Positions 52,533 through 64,000 of a stretch of DNA of 64,000 nucleotides are shown in pieces. Numbering within the stretch: the stretch's first letter is position 1; every line of letters starts with the position of its first letter. Source of the stretch: Membranipora membranacea (taxonomy: Eukaryota; Bryozoa; Gymnolaemata; Cheilostomatida; Membraniporidae). Under the pieces are notes generated by a model that did not search any database, was not told the DNA's origin, and saw only the letters and a program-made list of their open reading frames with translations. The position numbers and the translations under genes were made by a program. The stretch spans positions 13,080,001 to 13,144,000 of the forward strand of contig OU612075.1 of the NCBI GenBank assembly GCA_914767715.1, given 5' to 3'.

Positions 52533-52796
52533 AGGGGAATTTACAATTGAATAGGGACTTTTTCTAGAGTTGGGGAAAACCATTGAAGCAGACCCTATAG
52601 TTCCTGATAATAAAACTAGTATTTGTTGTGAGCAAAATCAAATGAAGACCACTCTGTTTAGTTCAGAAATCTCATATTTTTTAGTAATTTACCAATTTCA
52701 GATAGGTTTGAGTTTTGTCGCTCTATGTTGCAGCACAATAGACTTCTCTCTCAAAAATACCAAAAAATTGAAAAAAAATTGCAGATCACTAGTTAC

Positions 52797-52945
52797 TAGG
52801 CAAAAGCCCACCTGTTCCACTGTTATAAAATTGATTATTAATAATCAGTGTAAAATCCCATAGCAGTAGCTCTCAACCGGTATGGGATTTTACATTGATT
52901 ATTAATAATCAATTTTATTACAGCGGAACAGGTCGCTTTTGCCTA
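52797..52945. mobile_element. Foldback MITE, solo copy
   Basis: A 149-bp near-perfect palindrome from taggcaaaagc to gcttttgccta. It has the same internal arms (ttgattattaataatca) and central tgggattt stem as the nested pair at 20.3-20.6 kb. Confidence 0.9.
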
Positions 52946-53925
52946 TTAAAGTCATACCAAAATAGCTTAGATTAGCAGTTTCAGAAACAAAATACTACTA
53001 TTACGCTATAACAATAATTTTAGATACCAAGATGTCACATGAATGAGACTTTGATTAGAAACCGCTGTGTTAAAAACTTCTCATCATAAAAAACCGATAA
53101 TTGTAATGAATGTTTATGGTAGGTGCCTATACATCAGACATCAATTACATCACAGAAAATTTTTACTTCAACAAAAAACAGCTCGATCCCATATCGACGC
53201 TAACTTTATCAAAATACGTTTCTATTTCCTCGTTGTCCCACATGGTTTACTTTCTAGTCCTTGAAACCGATGTAGACTATATCTGTCTGCTGAGGTCTCG
53301 TTTAGATATTATTTTTATATTATATAATAATCTGCCAGTGCCATTCCAGCCAATTTATCTATTTTCCTATTCCGACTGTCCAAAAAAGTAATAAATTCAG
53401 TAAATTTATTAGGGTTCTGGAAAACGCGTGACAATTGTTTTACAGCGAAAAAGATTTGTTTTCTGCTATTTAGAAAATGCGGAAAAAAAATACTCCCCTA
53501 TATCCCTATATCTGGATAAAAGTCGTTCTCGATAAAGGTCCCTGACACAATCTGCACCAGAATAAAAATGGAAAATATGTATGAGCATAGACAAAACTTG
53601 CATAGGAGTGTCAAATTACTTGAAATGAATTTTTTTTTTTAAATAAGAAATCGTTTCCATGTTTTGAAACCCTAAAATCGAAATATTCTTTTTCGGCAAA
53701 GGTGGAAAATCAATATCTCCTTTTTTCCCAGTAGGCAGAACATGGTATTTCACCAAGAAACTGATGATGATATAACAAAGAACTATCGGACACAAATATA
53801 GACAAGACATCACTACTAGTGGTGTTTGGGAGCTGCAACGTACCCTAACAATGTTGGGAAAATTTATTGTGTCTGTGTTTTATCGCAAAGCGCTGTACCA
53901 TTCTCACTAGGGCTCTTTCTCCGCA

Positions 53926-54003
53926 CAAAAAGGTTGCATATTTCAGATTCTGGTAATTCAAGGAAGTCAGTTTTGTGAGCAGAAGACTATTGGCTAGAAA
54001 AAA
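53926..54003. repeat. 78-bp duplicated segment E, copy 1
   Basis: It runs from aaaaaggttgcatatttcag through gtcagttttgtgagcagaag to ctattggctag. It is almost identical to 60758-60836 in the same orientation. On the minus strand it reads TDFLELPESEICNLFV without stop, but no gene can be built around it here. Confidence 0.8.
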
Positions 54004-55439
54004 ATGTATATGATGATGTCTGATGTGTTATTTCACCTAAAAGAATGGTTTTGCGGAAGACTTACAGCACAGATTTTTCCAGTTTCTTTTGTATCACAGC
54101 TAACAGTCTCCTCACATGTGTACCCCGATATAGGGTCCACAGTTGTAGAACCCATGCTCATGTTGATGACAGTACCTATGTATAAGCAACAGATTTGTTA
54201 ACACTTGAACATATTTTATTGATGTGATGTGTGGACGGAGACTCTTCCTAGTGTGTAGAGCTTCCGTGTTTAAAACAATTCTGAAGGGGACAGCTAACTT
54301 AACAGACATCATATAATCATCATGTAATACCATAGACCTACTAATATAATCATCATATAATACTAAAAAATGTGTGCCTTTTTTACTTCTCATAGATCCC
54401 GTTCGTTTTATTTATGGTTCACACATACAATAGCAACGAAAATGAAAAATCATTGTTTATAGTGTACAGTATTGTATCATTGCTCATGAGCAATGATGTC
54501 CCTCTGATGAGACTTTGGATCAGCATGGTTGGACACAAACAGTTATTATATACACTATGGTTACGAAGTCATATCAGGTAGAGAGTAAAGGTCTACAGCT
54601 TGTCACTTTGGTCTTAGGAAAAGGTCACCAAGATCCTTGGAATTGAAATGATTTAATTGTAATGAAGGGCGGCGTCGTAACTTTGGCTATGATTAAAAAA
54701 CAATTCCTGATATCAACAGTGGAAATTTTTTTCACAAATTGTATGAAATCAAATTAAAAGATTCAAAACAAATTAGTCTAGGCGCTCTAATAAGCTTTTT
54801 CGTCACAGTTTGAGCGCTTGAACAAATGGCTCCTAAATGCAATTCATAGATGTTGACACAGAAATAAAAAAGGCTATTGTTTTTCAAGCAATAAACTTTT
54901 ATTGAGCAATTATAATATACCTTTTACAATGCATAAATAAAGCACCAAAAATAAAATAAATTAAAACATCCAGAAAATCATCTGCTTGGTTATAAGAACA
55001 AAACTAAACTTTGCTCTCTCACCAGAAGAAATTTCAAGGATATTGAGCTTCAAGACTGCAAGGCCTGAACCACTATGACAGTCGCATTGGCAATGTACAT
55101 ACACATTACCCAATTATTTCTGAAGCAAAACACCCCAATCCCAAATAGACATAGTCTTCATCAAGACCGATTACACTTGATTATACCATCACTTTGTTGT
55201 CATACATACCAGTGAAACAGGTTGCAAGTCTGGCGCAAAGCTGCTTATGATTGGGTTGGGCAGTGGGCTAACTCAACTCTGTTTCCATCAATGCCGAAAT
55301 AGATCTCAAATATATGGGCACAGCTATGTTCCTTGAAAAACCAACAGACATTATTAGGAGAATTATTTTTTAATGAACAGAACTTTATTAAGTTTCAAAC
55401 ACCAGTATGAACATTGCAAAACATTACATTAGGAGGTAT

Positions 55440-55560
55440 CTCCGTTGATTAGAGCTCCTGACTACTGGACTCCGTGCCCCAGGTGTGCTCCGACTTGCCT
55501 GCAAACTGAGAGCAAATTGGCCCTCGGACTAAGACAGAACCTTGTGGTTTTAAGCAACAC
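55440..55560. repeat. Dispersed repeat B (inverted copy)
   Basis: The reverse complement of this stretch shows ttgctctcagtttgcaggca, then gtcggagcac, in the order seen at 22.7 kb. Confidence 0.55.
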
Positions 55561-55746
55561 TACACGCAATGATGTATCATGTTTGGCCAGTTGCATATGC
55601 ATCAGACAGAGGACTGTTATGTGATGCACTTTTGTATTGGCTCACACCACTTTCATTTTTACCCTTGACTACCCTTTGTCCATCTCATAAAAACCGAATT
55701 TCTGTGACTTTGACAAGCTAAATAATTTCATTTCTCCATTTTAGTG

Positions 55747-56878
55747 CGCTTCACAGCCCTAGTTTTTTGTTGTCATCAGTGGAATTGGTGGGAATTCCCG
55801 TGAGTAATTTTAACAATGTAAGTCTGCCATATAAGGAAACAAACGTGACACCTTATCATGTGGCTGCACTTGTGCATGGAGCAGTCCAATCATCTATGGA
55901 TAATATTAGACCTATCAATAGATGAGGTATTACTTAGTACTTGAATTTAAGCGCAATAAGCTGAGCGAATAAAATACATTGCGTATGTATGCAGTGTGTG
56001 GACTCACTTTTGCCTTTACAGATAAATAAAATGTTTGTAGATTAAAGTAGCTTCAGGACCTTTCCACGGACCAGAAAATGATTGATAAGCTCACCAACCT
56101 GAATGAATTTGAGAAGTTCCCCTAGATCAGAGTGGAAGGAGGCAGATGAGCCTTTACCTGATCTTGTACCGATTACCTTCTCCTCAAATATGTCAAATCT
56201 GTATAGTTTCTGCAACTGTAAGACAGGAACACATTTAACCCCTGTTGATACAGGTACTCTTGATGATCAGATGACACAAAGCGCAGCTCAGCCTGTGACT
56301 TTCAAACTACCATACATTTACATGACAAGGACGCCAGAGCTTGAATGTTTTTGATTATCTGAAAAGTATTGTGTACATGCATGACTACGCAAAGATAATA
56401 AGGGTGATTGAATGGGTCGATTACATACCTAGTGCTGGGCCAATACTACCACTGCAGTACTGCGGACTACTTGACTATTCATGATGCTAAGGTTTTCTCA
56501 CATTTAAAAAAGCTAAAAAAACAGTCTAGGTCGAAACTTATTGATGATTTGATTGCCAGAAATCAAACCTGCTTATGTGAGTCCTCTCCTTCATAACTAA
56601 TCGCTTCTAATTCAATCTTCTTAATCGAGACCAATTCTCTTCGACATCCTCTGTGTGCCCAGCAAAAATCAAGTATATCTCATATCACATGAACTTTGAC
56701 ATCATCGGGTGGAAGTGGACTAGATCACATCAGGTTTTCCATTATGAAAAAGATAAGAAATGATGAATTGTTGCCGACAATAAACGTGGACGATTTTAAT
56801 TCCATATTCAACAGTACCGAGTACAACTCAATACATCAGGATGCTATGCATCTCTCTTCTGAACATTGCATAATTTAG
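55747..56878 (+). pseudogene. Decayed coding region, unknown family
   Basis: Several plus-strand stretches read like protein but lie in different frames, with stops between them. These are 55747-55926 (contains VTPYHVAALVHGAVQSSMDN), 56060-56115 (contains MIDKLTNLNEFEKFP), 56120-56353 (contains DLVPITFSSNMSNLYSFC), about 56344-56480 (contains RVIEWVDYIPSAGPILPLQY), 56475-56596 (contains LKKLKKQSRSKLIDDLI) and 56640-56878. Good splice signals do not connect them, so indels or decay of an old gene or mobile element are more likely than introns. I do not recognise the family. Confidence 0.35.
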
Positions 56879-57309
56879 AGAAAGACAACAACCCCCATCA
56901 ATTAGTACCATGAATGAAAGAGTGTCAAAAAAGTATTGTCGCACATTTCACCTCATCTTTTTGTACTTAGTTATTTTATAAGAAATTCACTGAACACAAT
57001 TTGACAGTTTTTCTTACAAAAAATTGTAATGTGAGCAATTGAGGTGAGAAAAATTATTGTTCAAGTTTATTCGCTCATACCTTTCATCTACTTTCTCTCT
57101 ATTTGAACTTGCAATTAGCTACATTTTAACGTGAACTAGGGATCATCACACATTTAAACATTTACCATATATAGGTTGCATGTTCACAATCATGGCAGCT
57201 GTTTCACAAAATATTGCACTTATAGACCTTGTCAAAAGAGATCGTAAACAAAATCTCAAAGGCTGCAACTCATCCAGTTAAAATGCCACAAAACTGCTAT
57301 ACATCATAT

Positions 57310-57580
57310 AGTCCTGTATATAACCATCGTGATAGCGAGACTATTTTTCAATTTTGCTGCCACCTTGAAAACTAGCTTGGGATGCTCATATAGATCTGAA
57401 TTTTCATGGCGACTTTCTTGGCAATTTGCTGTCATAGTGCAACACTATGTAAGGTAATTTTTTACCATTGCGACCAGCATGAAAATCTCTGCCAGAAACA
57501 ACTGCCCAACTCCACCCATCAAAATCCGTATATGAAGTTGCGTTTCTAGCCACACTTTGCATAAGCTGCCACCGGCCTAA
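57310..57580. repeat. Element D remnant
   Basis: The run tatataaccat, ttttcaattttgctgccacc, then gcatgaaaa, ctccaccc and gctgccacc repeats in the same order as the right half of the element at 33441-34110. Confidence 0.6.
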
Positions 57581-57776
57581 TATACAGACTGGCTACTAGG
57601 CTTTTAGGAAGATTGTCTTAGGGCAAGTCATAACATTGTGGCACGGCTCTTTTGTGACAGGAATACCATCAGTCATAGAACAATATTGCGAAGGTTGCCC
57701 TTTAATACAAAATATAAAGTAACTCACCCTCTAAGCATATCATACCAGGTTTTCCACACATAGAAAAACCATGTTA

Positions 57777-57908
<132 letters not shown>

Positions 57909-58032
57909 TTAAAGATATGTAGATGTGGCAATGGTATGCTCTCTATGTAAACCTGATTACTATTGTGTCCTCCATGCTCTTTTACATGTTCCGAAAATTA
58001 AAATGATACCTTGATCTAGCTAGATGGTCTTC

Positions 58033-59096
58033 ATACTTGCCAAGTAATCTAAATACAAAATAGGGAGATTCCATTTTACGGCGATACTGCACCACAACGT
58101 GGTGCTTCGAGGGTGCGAAGCACCCGAGTCTCCCACCTGGGGGTTTGGGGGGCGGTGTGAGCCCCCCAACGGGGTACGGGGCGGAGCCCCGTCTGCAGAA
58201 GCTCTGAGAGCATTTCAAGCCACTAGGAAGGGCTTAAAAGGTATATTTGACCCCAAATAATTTCATGTTTGTACTAGTACTAAAATATCAAACTGAGGTG
58301 AAGTGAAATACTTCAAACAATTACATACATGCCTTTACATTGTCAATGTCCAGTATCAAACACCCCATTGGCAAAGTGGAGGCATGTAAGTCCCAGGGGC
58401 CTTTGCCTGTCAAGACAGGCTACAAGTGCCAATGCATCATCAAGATCTGAAAATGTGCTCAGTCACAGCAGGGAGAATCCAGATAAGGTAGGCTACTTTA
58501 TTTTTGTTTGACTAACATTAAATATGTTTCAAAGTCTTTGGTCCGAGATTTGTTAAATTGTAGTGGACCTACCTTTGGAATTATTAGGTTTCTATTTTCC
58601 TTCCCTTAAATTTAACTAGTGTAGACAGTGAGTACAAAATTAATACTAAAAAATGTGTGATCTGAAAGGAAATGAAAACTAAAGGTATGCATTTGACTAG
58701 CTACTTTATATTGTGACCAATGACAGTCAGTGTTGTGAGTTATGAGAGGATGCTATTGGTCATTTACAATAATAGGCTGAATCTTAACAAAACAGGTAAA
58801 TTTGTTAGGATTGTTAAATTTGATAATTCCTCATTCTGCGCATGCTCAGCTCAGCTCAGCTCAGCTCTACATGCCCAGTCAGATCACGAGAGTCAGTATG
58901 ATAATTCCTTTCAATTTTGTGTGCAAAGACCTTAACAGTAACTAGTCAACAACAACATGTGCTTGGATAACTATCAAAAAATTGCGATTGGACTGTTTTC
59001 TCTAAAATCTGGAGGAAATAGTGAGATTTACAAAAAGTGGGAGGTGGGTGTGAAAATCTGGAGGGTCACGCCTAAATCGGGAGACTTGGCAAGTAT
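58033..59096. mobile_element. 1064-bp TIR element, Mutator-like by target size
   Basis: The ends atacttgccaagt and acttggcaagtat are exact inverted repeats. Both are flanked by the 10-bp direct repeat gatggtcttc (58023-58032 and 59097-59106). Target duplications of 9-10 bp suit Mutator-like elements. Near the left end a GC-rich block (58100-58200) contains stems gggtgc-gaa-gcaccc and cggggc-gga-gccccg. No transposase is present. Confidence 0.8.
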
Positions 59097-59809
59097 GATG
59101 GTCTTCTCCAATACAACTTACTTCCTCAATGAGTTATTGTGTTGGACTATGTCAATTACCTTCATTACAGTTTATTGAGAAATCAGCAACATCTTATACC
59201 ATAAAAATAAATGGTCATGCAAAGACACCCTTCAATTATAGTCAGACCAATCATGTCGCTGAGATCAAGCAACTACAAGTGACATGACTATCCAGTTGAG
59301 ACAACATATTATTTAAGTATTCCCTAAACTCCAAAAGATCGCGAATCAGGATGATTTGGTGCTCAGCTCAAAAATTGTGTACATTAAATCCCGCTTGTAA
59401 AAAGGCAGTTTGTACATCCATAGGGATGAATTGAACATTTAGTTGGTGCTTGTCCTTATAAACTAAAAACTAATTTCATCAAAAGCATGAATGAACTAAA
59501 ACTGAATTTTTCATCAAGTCACACCTCACATACCCAGAAAGCTATGGAAGTATTATGACACCCTCCCTGATGACACAACCAGATTGTAATATACTATGTG
59601 ATTTGGAGTTATCTTGTATTGGTCAATGAGGAGGCAAGTCTAGACAATGACGTAACCCAAAAAACTTCAACAGAAAGTTGAACCAAATACTCCTTGGTTG
59701 GACAATGATCATCTGACCAGGGAGAATTCTCCCTGATCTGACAGAGTAACTTCATTATAGACGGGCATGTAATGTATATGAGGTATGGAAAGCATAGAAA
59801 TATAATTAC

Positions 59810-60757
59810 CCTGGATGTCATCTTCAGACATAAGGTAGTTTGGAAGCTCTTCACTTATCCAATTAATAGCAGTAAACAGCATCGCGTCTCCAAGATCCAG
59901 GTCATTGACAAAAGTGTCAAGTTTCTGTCTGAAGCTTGCCTGACTAGAGCGAGACTTGAACCCTGTGGCTCTTATAAAGACTAGAGGTGGACTAGACAGA
60001 GGATATGAGTGAGGAAGGTCACATTTCACCTCCACTGGATTCTAAATTATATAAATTAACATATTGAAAGTAACAAAACCACCTGGATTAACGATAATAA
60101 TTTCTCATGGACATGAACTGTAGCTATATGTACCCTACACAAACAAATTATTGGCTAGCCTAAGTTTGCTCAGCCTCATTTCTTTATATAATTTCCCACT
60201 TAAGCTGGTGAAATTTGACTCGACCATTAGTTAACCTGAAACAAACCTAATCAATATTTTTCTATCTGAACATGTTTGTTTGGATACATTGTGGGACAGA
60301 CTCAGATGAATAAATCAGTCTCCGTGTTTGACGTAGCAGTATGCTTGTTCAACATAATGAATTTCACAAACGAAGGAAATGCGCCCTATAATTTAGAAAT
60401 TATATAATTCATAGTGATAATTTAACAGCTTTACAATTCTATATCCCCCTCGCCCCATGGGCACTAATGTTAAAAAATATCATAGCAACATTATGATGTC
60501 CTTTGTGTCATTTACAAAAAGCATGTTCGCAGCATGTTATTAAAAGTATAGAAGTGAAGCCTTGTCATACCACTATGTATATATGTATGAACGGGTCAAG
60601 GATTTAAGGGGGTGTGTACATAGATATATTGGTAACACACTCACAGCATGAATGAGGAGTTTGAGTGTGAACCCTAGACGCAGGTCTTCATCTCTCAGCT
60701 GTGTGACCACATCCTCTATAGCAGATCCCGAGTTTCCACTACCCTCACCAAGTTCAC
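59810..60757 (-). CDS. RWD-domain protein (RWDD2-like), partial model
   Basis: Two exons are clear: about 60757-60645 (5' edge uncertain) and 60041-59810. The first encodes AIEDVVTQLRDEDLRLGFTL. The second gives VEVKCDLPHSYPLSSPPLVF, an IRATG strand, then helices with GDAMLFTAINWISEELPNYL. The YP-x-PP-type core (YPLSSPPLVF) and the final helix are the RWD fold as in RWDD2 and related E2-like scaffolds. Exon 2 ends in phase 1 at a good donor, so a 3' exon is expected. Reading through instead reaches a stop at 59709. The C-terminal DUF1115 part of RWDD2 was not found. The 5' edge abuts duplicated segment E, so the start may be disrupted. Confidence 0.65.
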
Positions 60758-60836
60758 AAAAAGGTTGCATATTTCAGATTCTGGTAATCCAAGGAAGTCA
60801 GTTTTGTGAGCAGAAGACTATTGGCTAGAAAAATGT
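60758..60836. repeat. Duplicated segment E, copy 2
   Basis: Nearly identical to 53926-54003. It is joined on its right directly to repeat A copy 2 and on its left to the first visible exon of the RWD gene. Confidence 0.8.
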
Positions 60837-62720
60837 GCTAGCTGCATGTCGTGATAATTTTCTCTGGTCCCTTACTAATCAAATTCTCATGTGAAAAAAA
60901 AGGTACCAGGCTACATTGCATTGCCTTTCTATCCCAACGAGATCAATCATTAAAGTTCTGCTGGTTGATAAAAGTTATTGATAAGCATAATAGCTTGATT
61001 ATACTGTGAGCTTTACTTATGAGAAATCCATCTTTTGGTTGTTTCAAATGATGAGAAATTGTAAAATTGCCCGTGTATAGCGATCACTATAGATTATCAA
61101 TGTTTCAAAGTTCAGTAGCTTGATTTTCTGTCGATGTCTTTACAAAAATAAAACCAATAACAACAATAAGGTGTTATCATCAATTCATTTATGAAGAATG
61201 AATAATGCTGAAATTCCATTCTCAGTATTTATTTGTACAAAGTCCTTGTTTCCAGTGAGAAGCATAGGTTATCTGGAATACCATAGAAGTCTGTCTACTG
61301 AGTCATTGTTTTTTTTGTCAAATTCCTCGGTCAATGTAGCGGAATCAGGGATATCCTTATTTAGAGTCTTATTTAGTATAAGATTGTGAAACAAATTCCG
61401 TTCTGTTTAGTTCCCTGGGACTCTAAGAATTGTTTCAATTATTTCTTATCAATACTTCGGAGTTGCACTATGTTTGAGCAAGTACAAAAACCTTTCCTGG
61501 TAACTTCATCCTTATAGAGAAATTCATCTTTCTCATCATTCTCAAGATTACAAGAACCCACTTCATTCTGATTTAATTAATAACAACAAATATAATTTTT
61601 TAAGTTGTCTTTAACAATATTGCTGACTTTATTAATTTGTCAATGGTAAAAATAACGCATAGACTGACATATTGCGCCAATCAATAAGAAAATTGCAGCC
61701 TGTTTGGTGTCTCATTAGCTGGAGTAACGTCAAGAAATATGAACTCTCAGCGAGTCATCATTTAGGTTCTGTGGTATAACGACTATGTAACTTGGAAGAA
61801 ACTCAGAAACTCCTCACATTGAATACAAACTTGAGTCTTAAATTCTACCACTATTAGATTATCTAAACGACTATGACTCAGCTCTTATCTACCCAATCAA
61901 TCTGGCAATGTTGATCTAAAGAGTTTTGCCACGGATGTGCTAGCTTACCACAACATTCTAAAGAATCATACCTGAGTTCTTGTGTCATGTCATAATCAAA
62001 TGATGCTAGTGATGGAGTTAGGGTTTTCCAGGTTTTTGTTGCGTAAGTCATAAAAAGCGTGATTTCCTATTAGGTTTTAAGAAGATGTTGAAATGATGGT
62101 TCAATATGATTGTTGAACTGCAATACACTTATTTTTATCAGCATCTTCTCTTTACACAAGGGTCCTTATAGTAAGTAAGTTCCACAAATTCATATACTGG
62201 TTTATTGCGCAAACATGATCTCGGTCGGCCCCTTACTCTACGTTTACTTTTATTACAAAGGCTGACAGTAGAATGAGTTTTTCAAATTAGAATTATTAAA
62301 TTATGATAAAGTAATTGAATAGCAACTTGATTTCATCATCAGCTTGCCCATAATAATTTTTTTCTGTTGATCACTTTAATGTATTCAAAATATAACCAGG
62401 AAGCAGCATATTTTAACATCGTAGCATTAAACTTTTGTTTTTCAGAAACATTGTGATTATAAAATTTTGTTGTTTGTTCAGTAAGTCAATAGATTAGGTC
62501 AGCTGGAATGTCATGGACAATTTTTTTAGTCATTCTTGTTCTTGTTAAGTTCTGTAGGGATTTCCATGGGGAATTGGGTTTACTCTGTATTGAGTTTTAA
62601 ATCAATATGAGGTTGTGAATGGCCCAAGGGACCAGAAACAGATAAGTTTTCTTGTAAAACATCTTTCTCTGAAGCAATGAATCTGACAGGTTGTGTTACT
62701 TACTAAGATGATCATCTCAG
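60837..62720. repeat. 2-kb repeat A, copy 2
   Basis: Collinear with 15463-17640. It starts at gctagctg and ends just after gaagcaatgaatctgacagg and tgttacttactaagat. It is shorter by about 300 bp because of several deletions. No coding potential is seen. Confidence 0.8.
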
Positions 62721-62780
62721 AATACTTCATTATGGCCAATAATGGATTTGTAATACACCCTTGGTTATCTATATGAGTTA

Positions 62781-63983
62781 CTAGACGTTTTCAGGTACAA
62801 ACTTCTGGTTGTTCCCAGTCGGCTGAGGTTTTCTCATCTCTGAAGGTGGCGTTGCTGCCCGAGGTGTTGATTCCCAGCCTCTTTGGTTACCTGAGTTTTT
62901 CTGCTCATTTTGAGTGGAGAGTACTTCACCAGCATTTCTTTGTGTGTTTCTAATTGCACTGGCGATCTGAGCACCAAATGCTGTCTTGATTTGTTTTTGG
63001 TCTGTTTCTATGACCTCCAGTCGACTGCATATTTGTCTCAAAAGATCCTTATCTGAGTACACGGGAAGATTGCTGTGGTACTATAGCCTTTTTGAGCTGG
63101 GCAATCTCTTCTTTTAGTTGGCCTATGGTAGTGACTGCTGTTTGGAGCTGATATTTTAGATCTGAGATTACATCACGGCATGATGAGCAATTGTTGGTCT
63201 GAAATGTTTTGTGAGCTACAGAATGAATTTCAGGGCTCATATCTCCGTTCTCTTCGATGTTGAACATCTTCAGGCTTTCTTTGAATTTTCCAGATCTTAT
63301 CTTCTTATCACACTTGACATTTAGGGCTCGTCTCTGTACCTCATCTACCATTCCCTTAGCTATCACATCTATACCATAGTGTAGGCCCATGACACCCTGG
63401 GAGAGAATAGTGCCATTCTCATAAACAGTAATATACTTTGCCTGATCTATTGAGCCAAACTGGACACCTTTACCCCCAGACAGTCTTACAGCCTTCACCT
63501 TGAGATTACCAACAAGTAACTCTACCCAAACTTGTGAGAGCTTAGGGTGACTATAAACTGTGAAACAGTTCAGAAATGAGGCAGTGATGTTGTTTTCATC
63601 AACATATGAATAGACAGCGTTGTCTTTTTTGACAACCTTTTTGTTTACACCATGATTTAGAATCCCAATGACATTAAAGTATGCCTGGTTCACTATTCCC
63701 ATGATTTCTACACATTTTTCCCTTCTGGATCGAATTTTGTGCCTATTATCAGAAAGTGTGCCTTTAGAATCTCATCAAAGTTCTTTACAGAGCTTTGCTG
63801 TGGGATTTTGTCCAGAAGCAAAACTTTCAGGAAAACATGATCAGCTGAATCTGAATGTGGGTTTCTTTCCCTAGTCAACTGCAGAGGTTCATGATTGACA
63901 AAGTCACTAACAGAGTACCTGCATGGAGATTGAAATGGGTGAGCCTCGTGGAATTCTCCATGTATATCCCGAAACTGATTCAT
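62781..63983 (-). pseudogene. Intronless coding region with two frame breaks, unknown function
   Basis: Read on the minus strand, an ATG at 63983 opens a frame that stops at 63708. The next frame runs from about 63713 to 63049, and a third continues to a stop at 62781, together about 400 codons. Break 1 lies at ggaaaaatgtgtag, where a one-base change in the A-run would restore the frame; break 2 lies near 63055-63075. The text is clearly protein-like: a globular middle with TVYSHPKLSQVWVELLVGN and GVMGLHYGIDVIAKGMVDEV. A coiled coil (LKYQLQTAVTTIGQLKEEI) and a polar C-terminus rich in Gln/Asn/Pro follow. I do not recognise the family. It may be a mobile-element ORF1-type protein or a retrocopy. 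Confidence 0.55.
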
Positions 63984-64000
63984 TTTCCTTGGCTACCAAT

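Larger units (their letters stand above)
50229..55740. other. Gene-poor region upstream of the IAP gene
   Basis: The IAP promoter should lie just right of 50228. Two minisatellites, two perfect palindromes and one foldback MITE are listed separately. Open frames here are short and without recognisable domains. A segment at about 53926-54003 is repeated at about 60758-60836. Confidence 0.4.

Noticed and set aside
59709-59809. Read-through extension of the RWD protein
   Set aside because: It follows a good GT donor and its translation does not resemble any RWD protein; more likely intron.
63708-63720. Programmed -1 frameshift at the A-run
   Set aside because: The in-frame codons ggg aaa aat do not form a canonical slippery heptamer and a second unrelated break follows, so mutation or sequence error is likelier.

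Overview
This is a metazoan nuclear window: intron-rich genes, AT-rich intergenic DNA, a non-LTR retrotransposon and many small inverted-repeat elements. The gene set (ODF3-like, ALDH1-like, DHRS12, an IAP with caspase-like, BIR, UBA and RING parts, and an RWD protein) with modest introns suggests an invertebrate, perhaps an early-branching marine one such as a sponge. That placement is inference; nothing here fixes the species. Splice sites were chosen by eye from GT/AG signals and phase continuity.

Left part (1-15.5 kb). The 3' end of a sperm-tail PG-rich gene (ODF3/CIMAP1-like, +) faces a complete 13-exon ALDH1-class aldehyde dehydrogenase (-). That gene is head to head, about 480 bp apart, with a complete 8-exon DHRS12-type short-chain dehydrogenase (+). 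A four-exon type I membrane protein of unknown function (+) follows. From its last exon onward lies about 2.1 kb of DNA that is repeated near 60.8-62.7 kb.

Middle part (18.5-38.2 kb). Three minus-strand genes encode small secreted or membrane proteins. They share an eight-cysteine ectodomain followed by a Thr/Ser/Pro-rich stalk. Their exon phases match. One looks GPI-anchored and two have a membrane helix with a cytosolic tail. I cannot assign the ectodomain to a named family. Mobile elements fill the space between and inside them: foldback MITEs, a tandem pair of TTAA-flanked 377-bp elements, a hAT-like element with an 8-bp target duplication, and a 5'-truncated LINE with a long open reading frame.

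Right part (43-64 kb). The most striking gene is a 14-exon minus-strand gene (predicted 1265 aa). It joins a degenerate caspase-like domain to three BIR repeats, a UBA-like segment and a C-terminal RING. The caspase-like Cys motif and BIR1 lie in the same uninterrupted exon, so that part of the fusion does not depend on exon joining. Beyond it lie minisatellites, MITEs, a decayed coding region of unknown origin, a 1064-bp element with 10-bp direct repeats at both ends, an RWD-domain gene, the second copy of the 2-kb repeat, and a frame-broken intronless coding region at the right edge.
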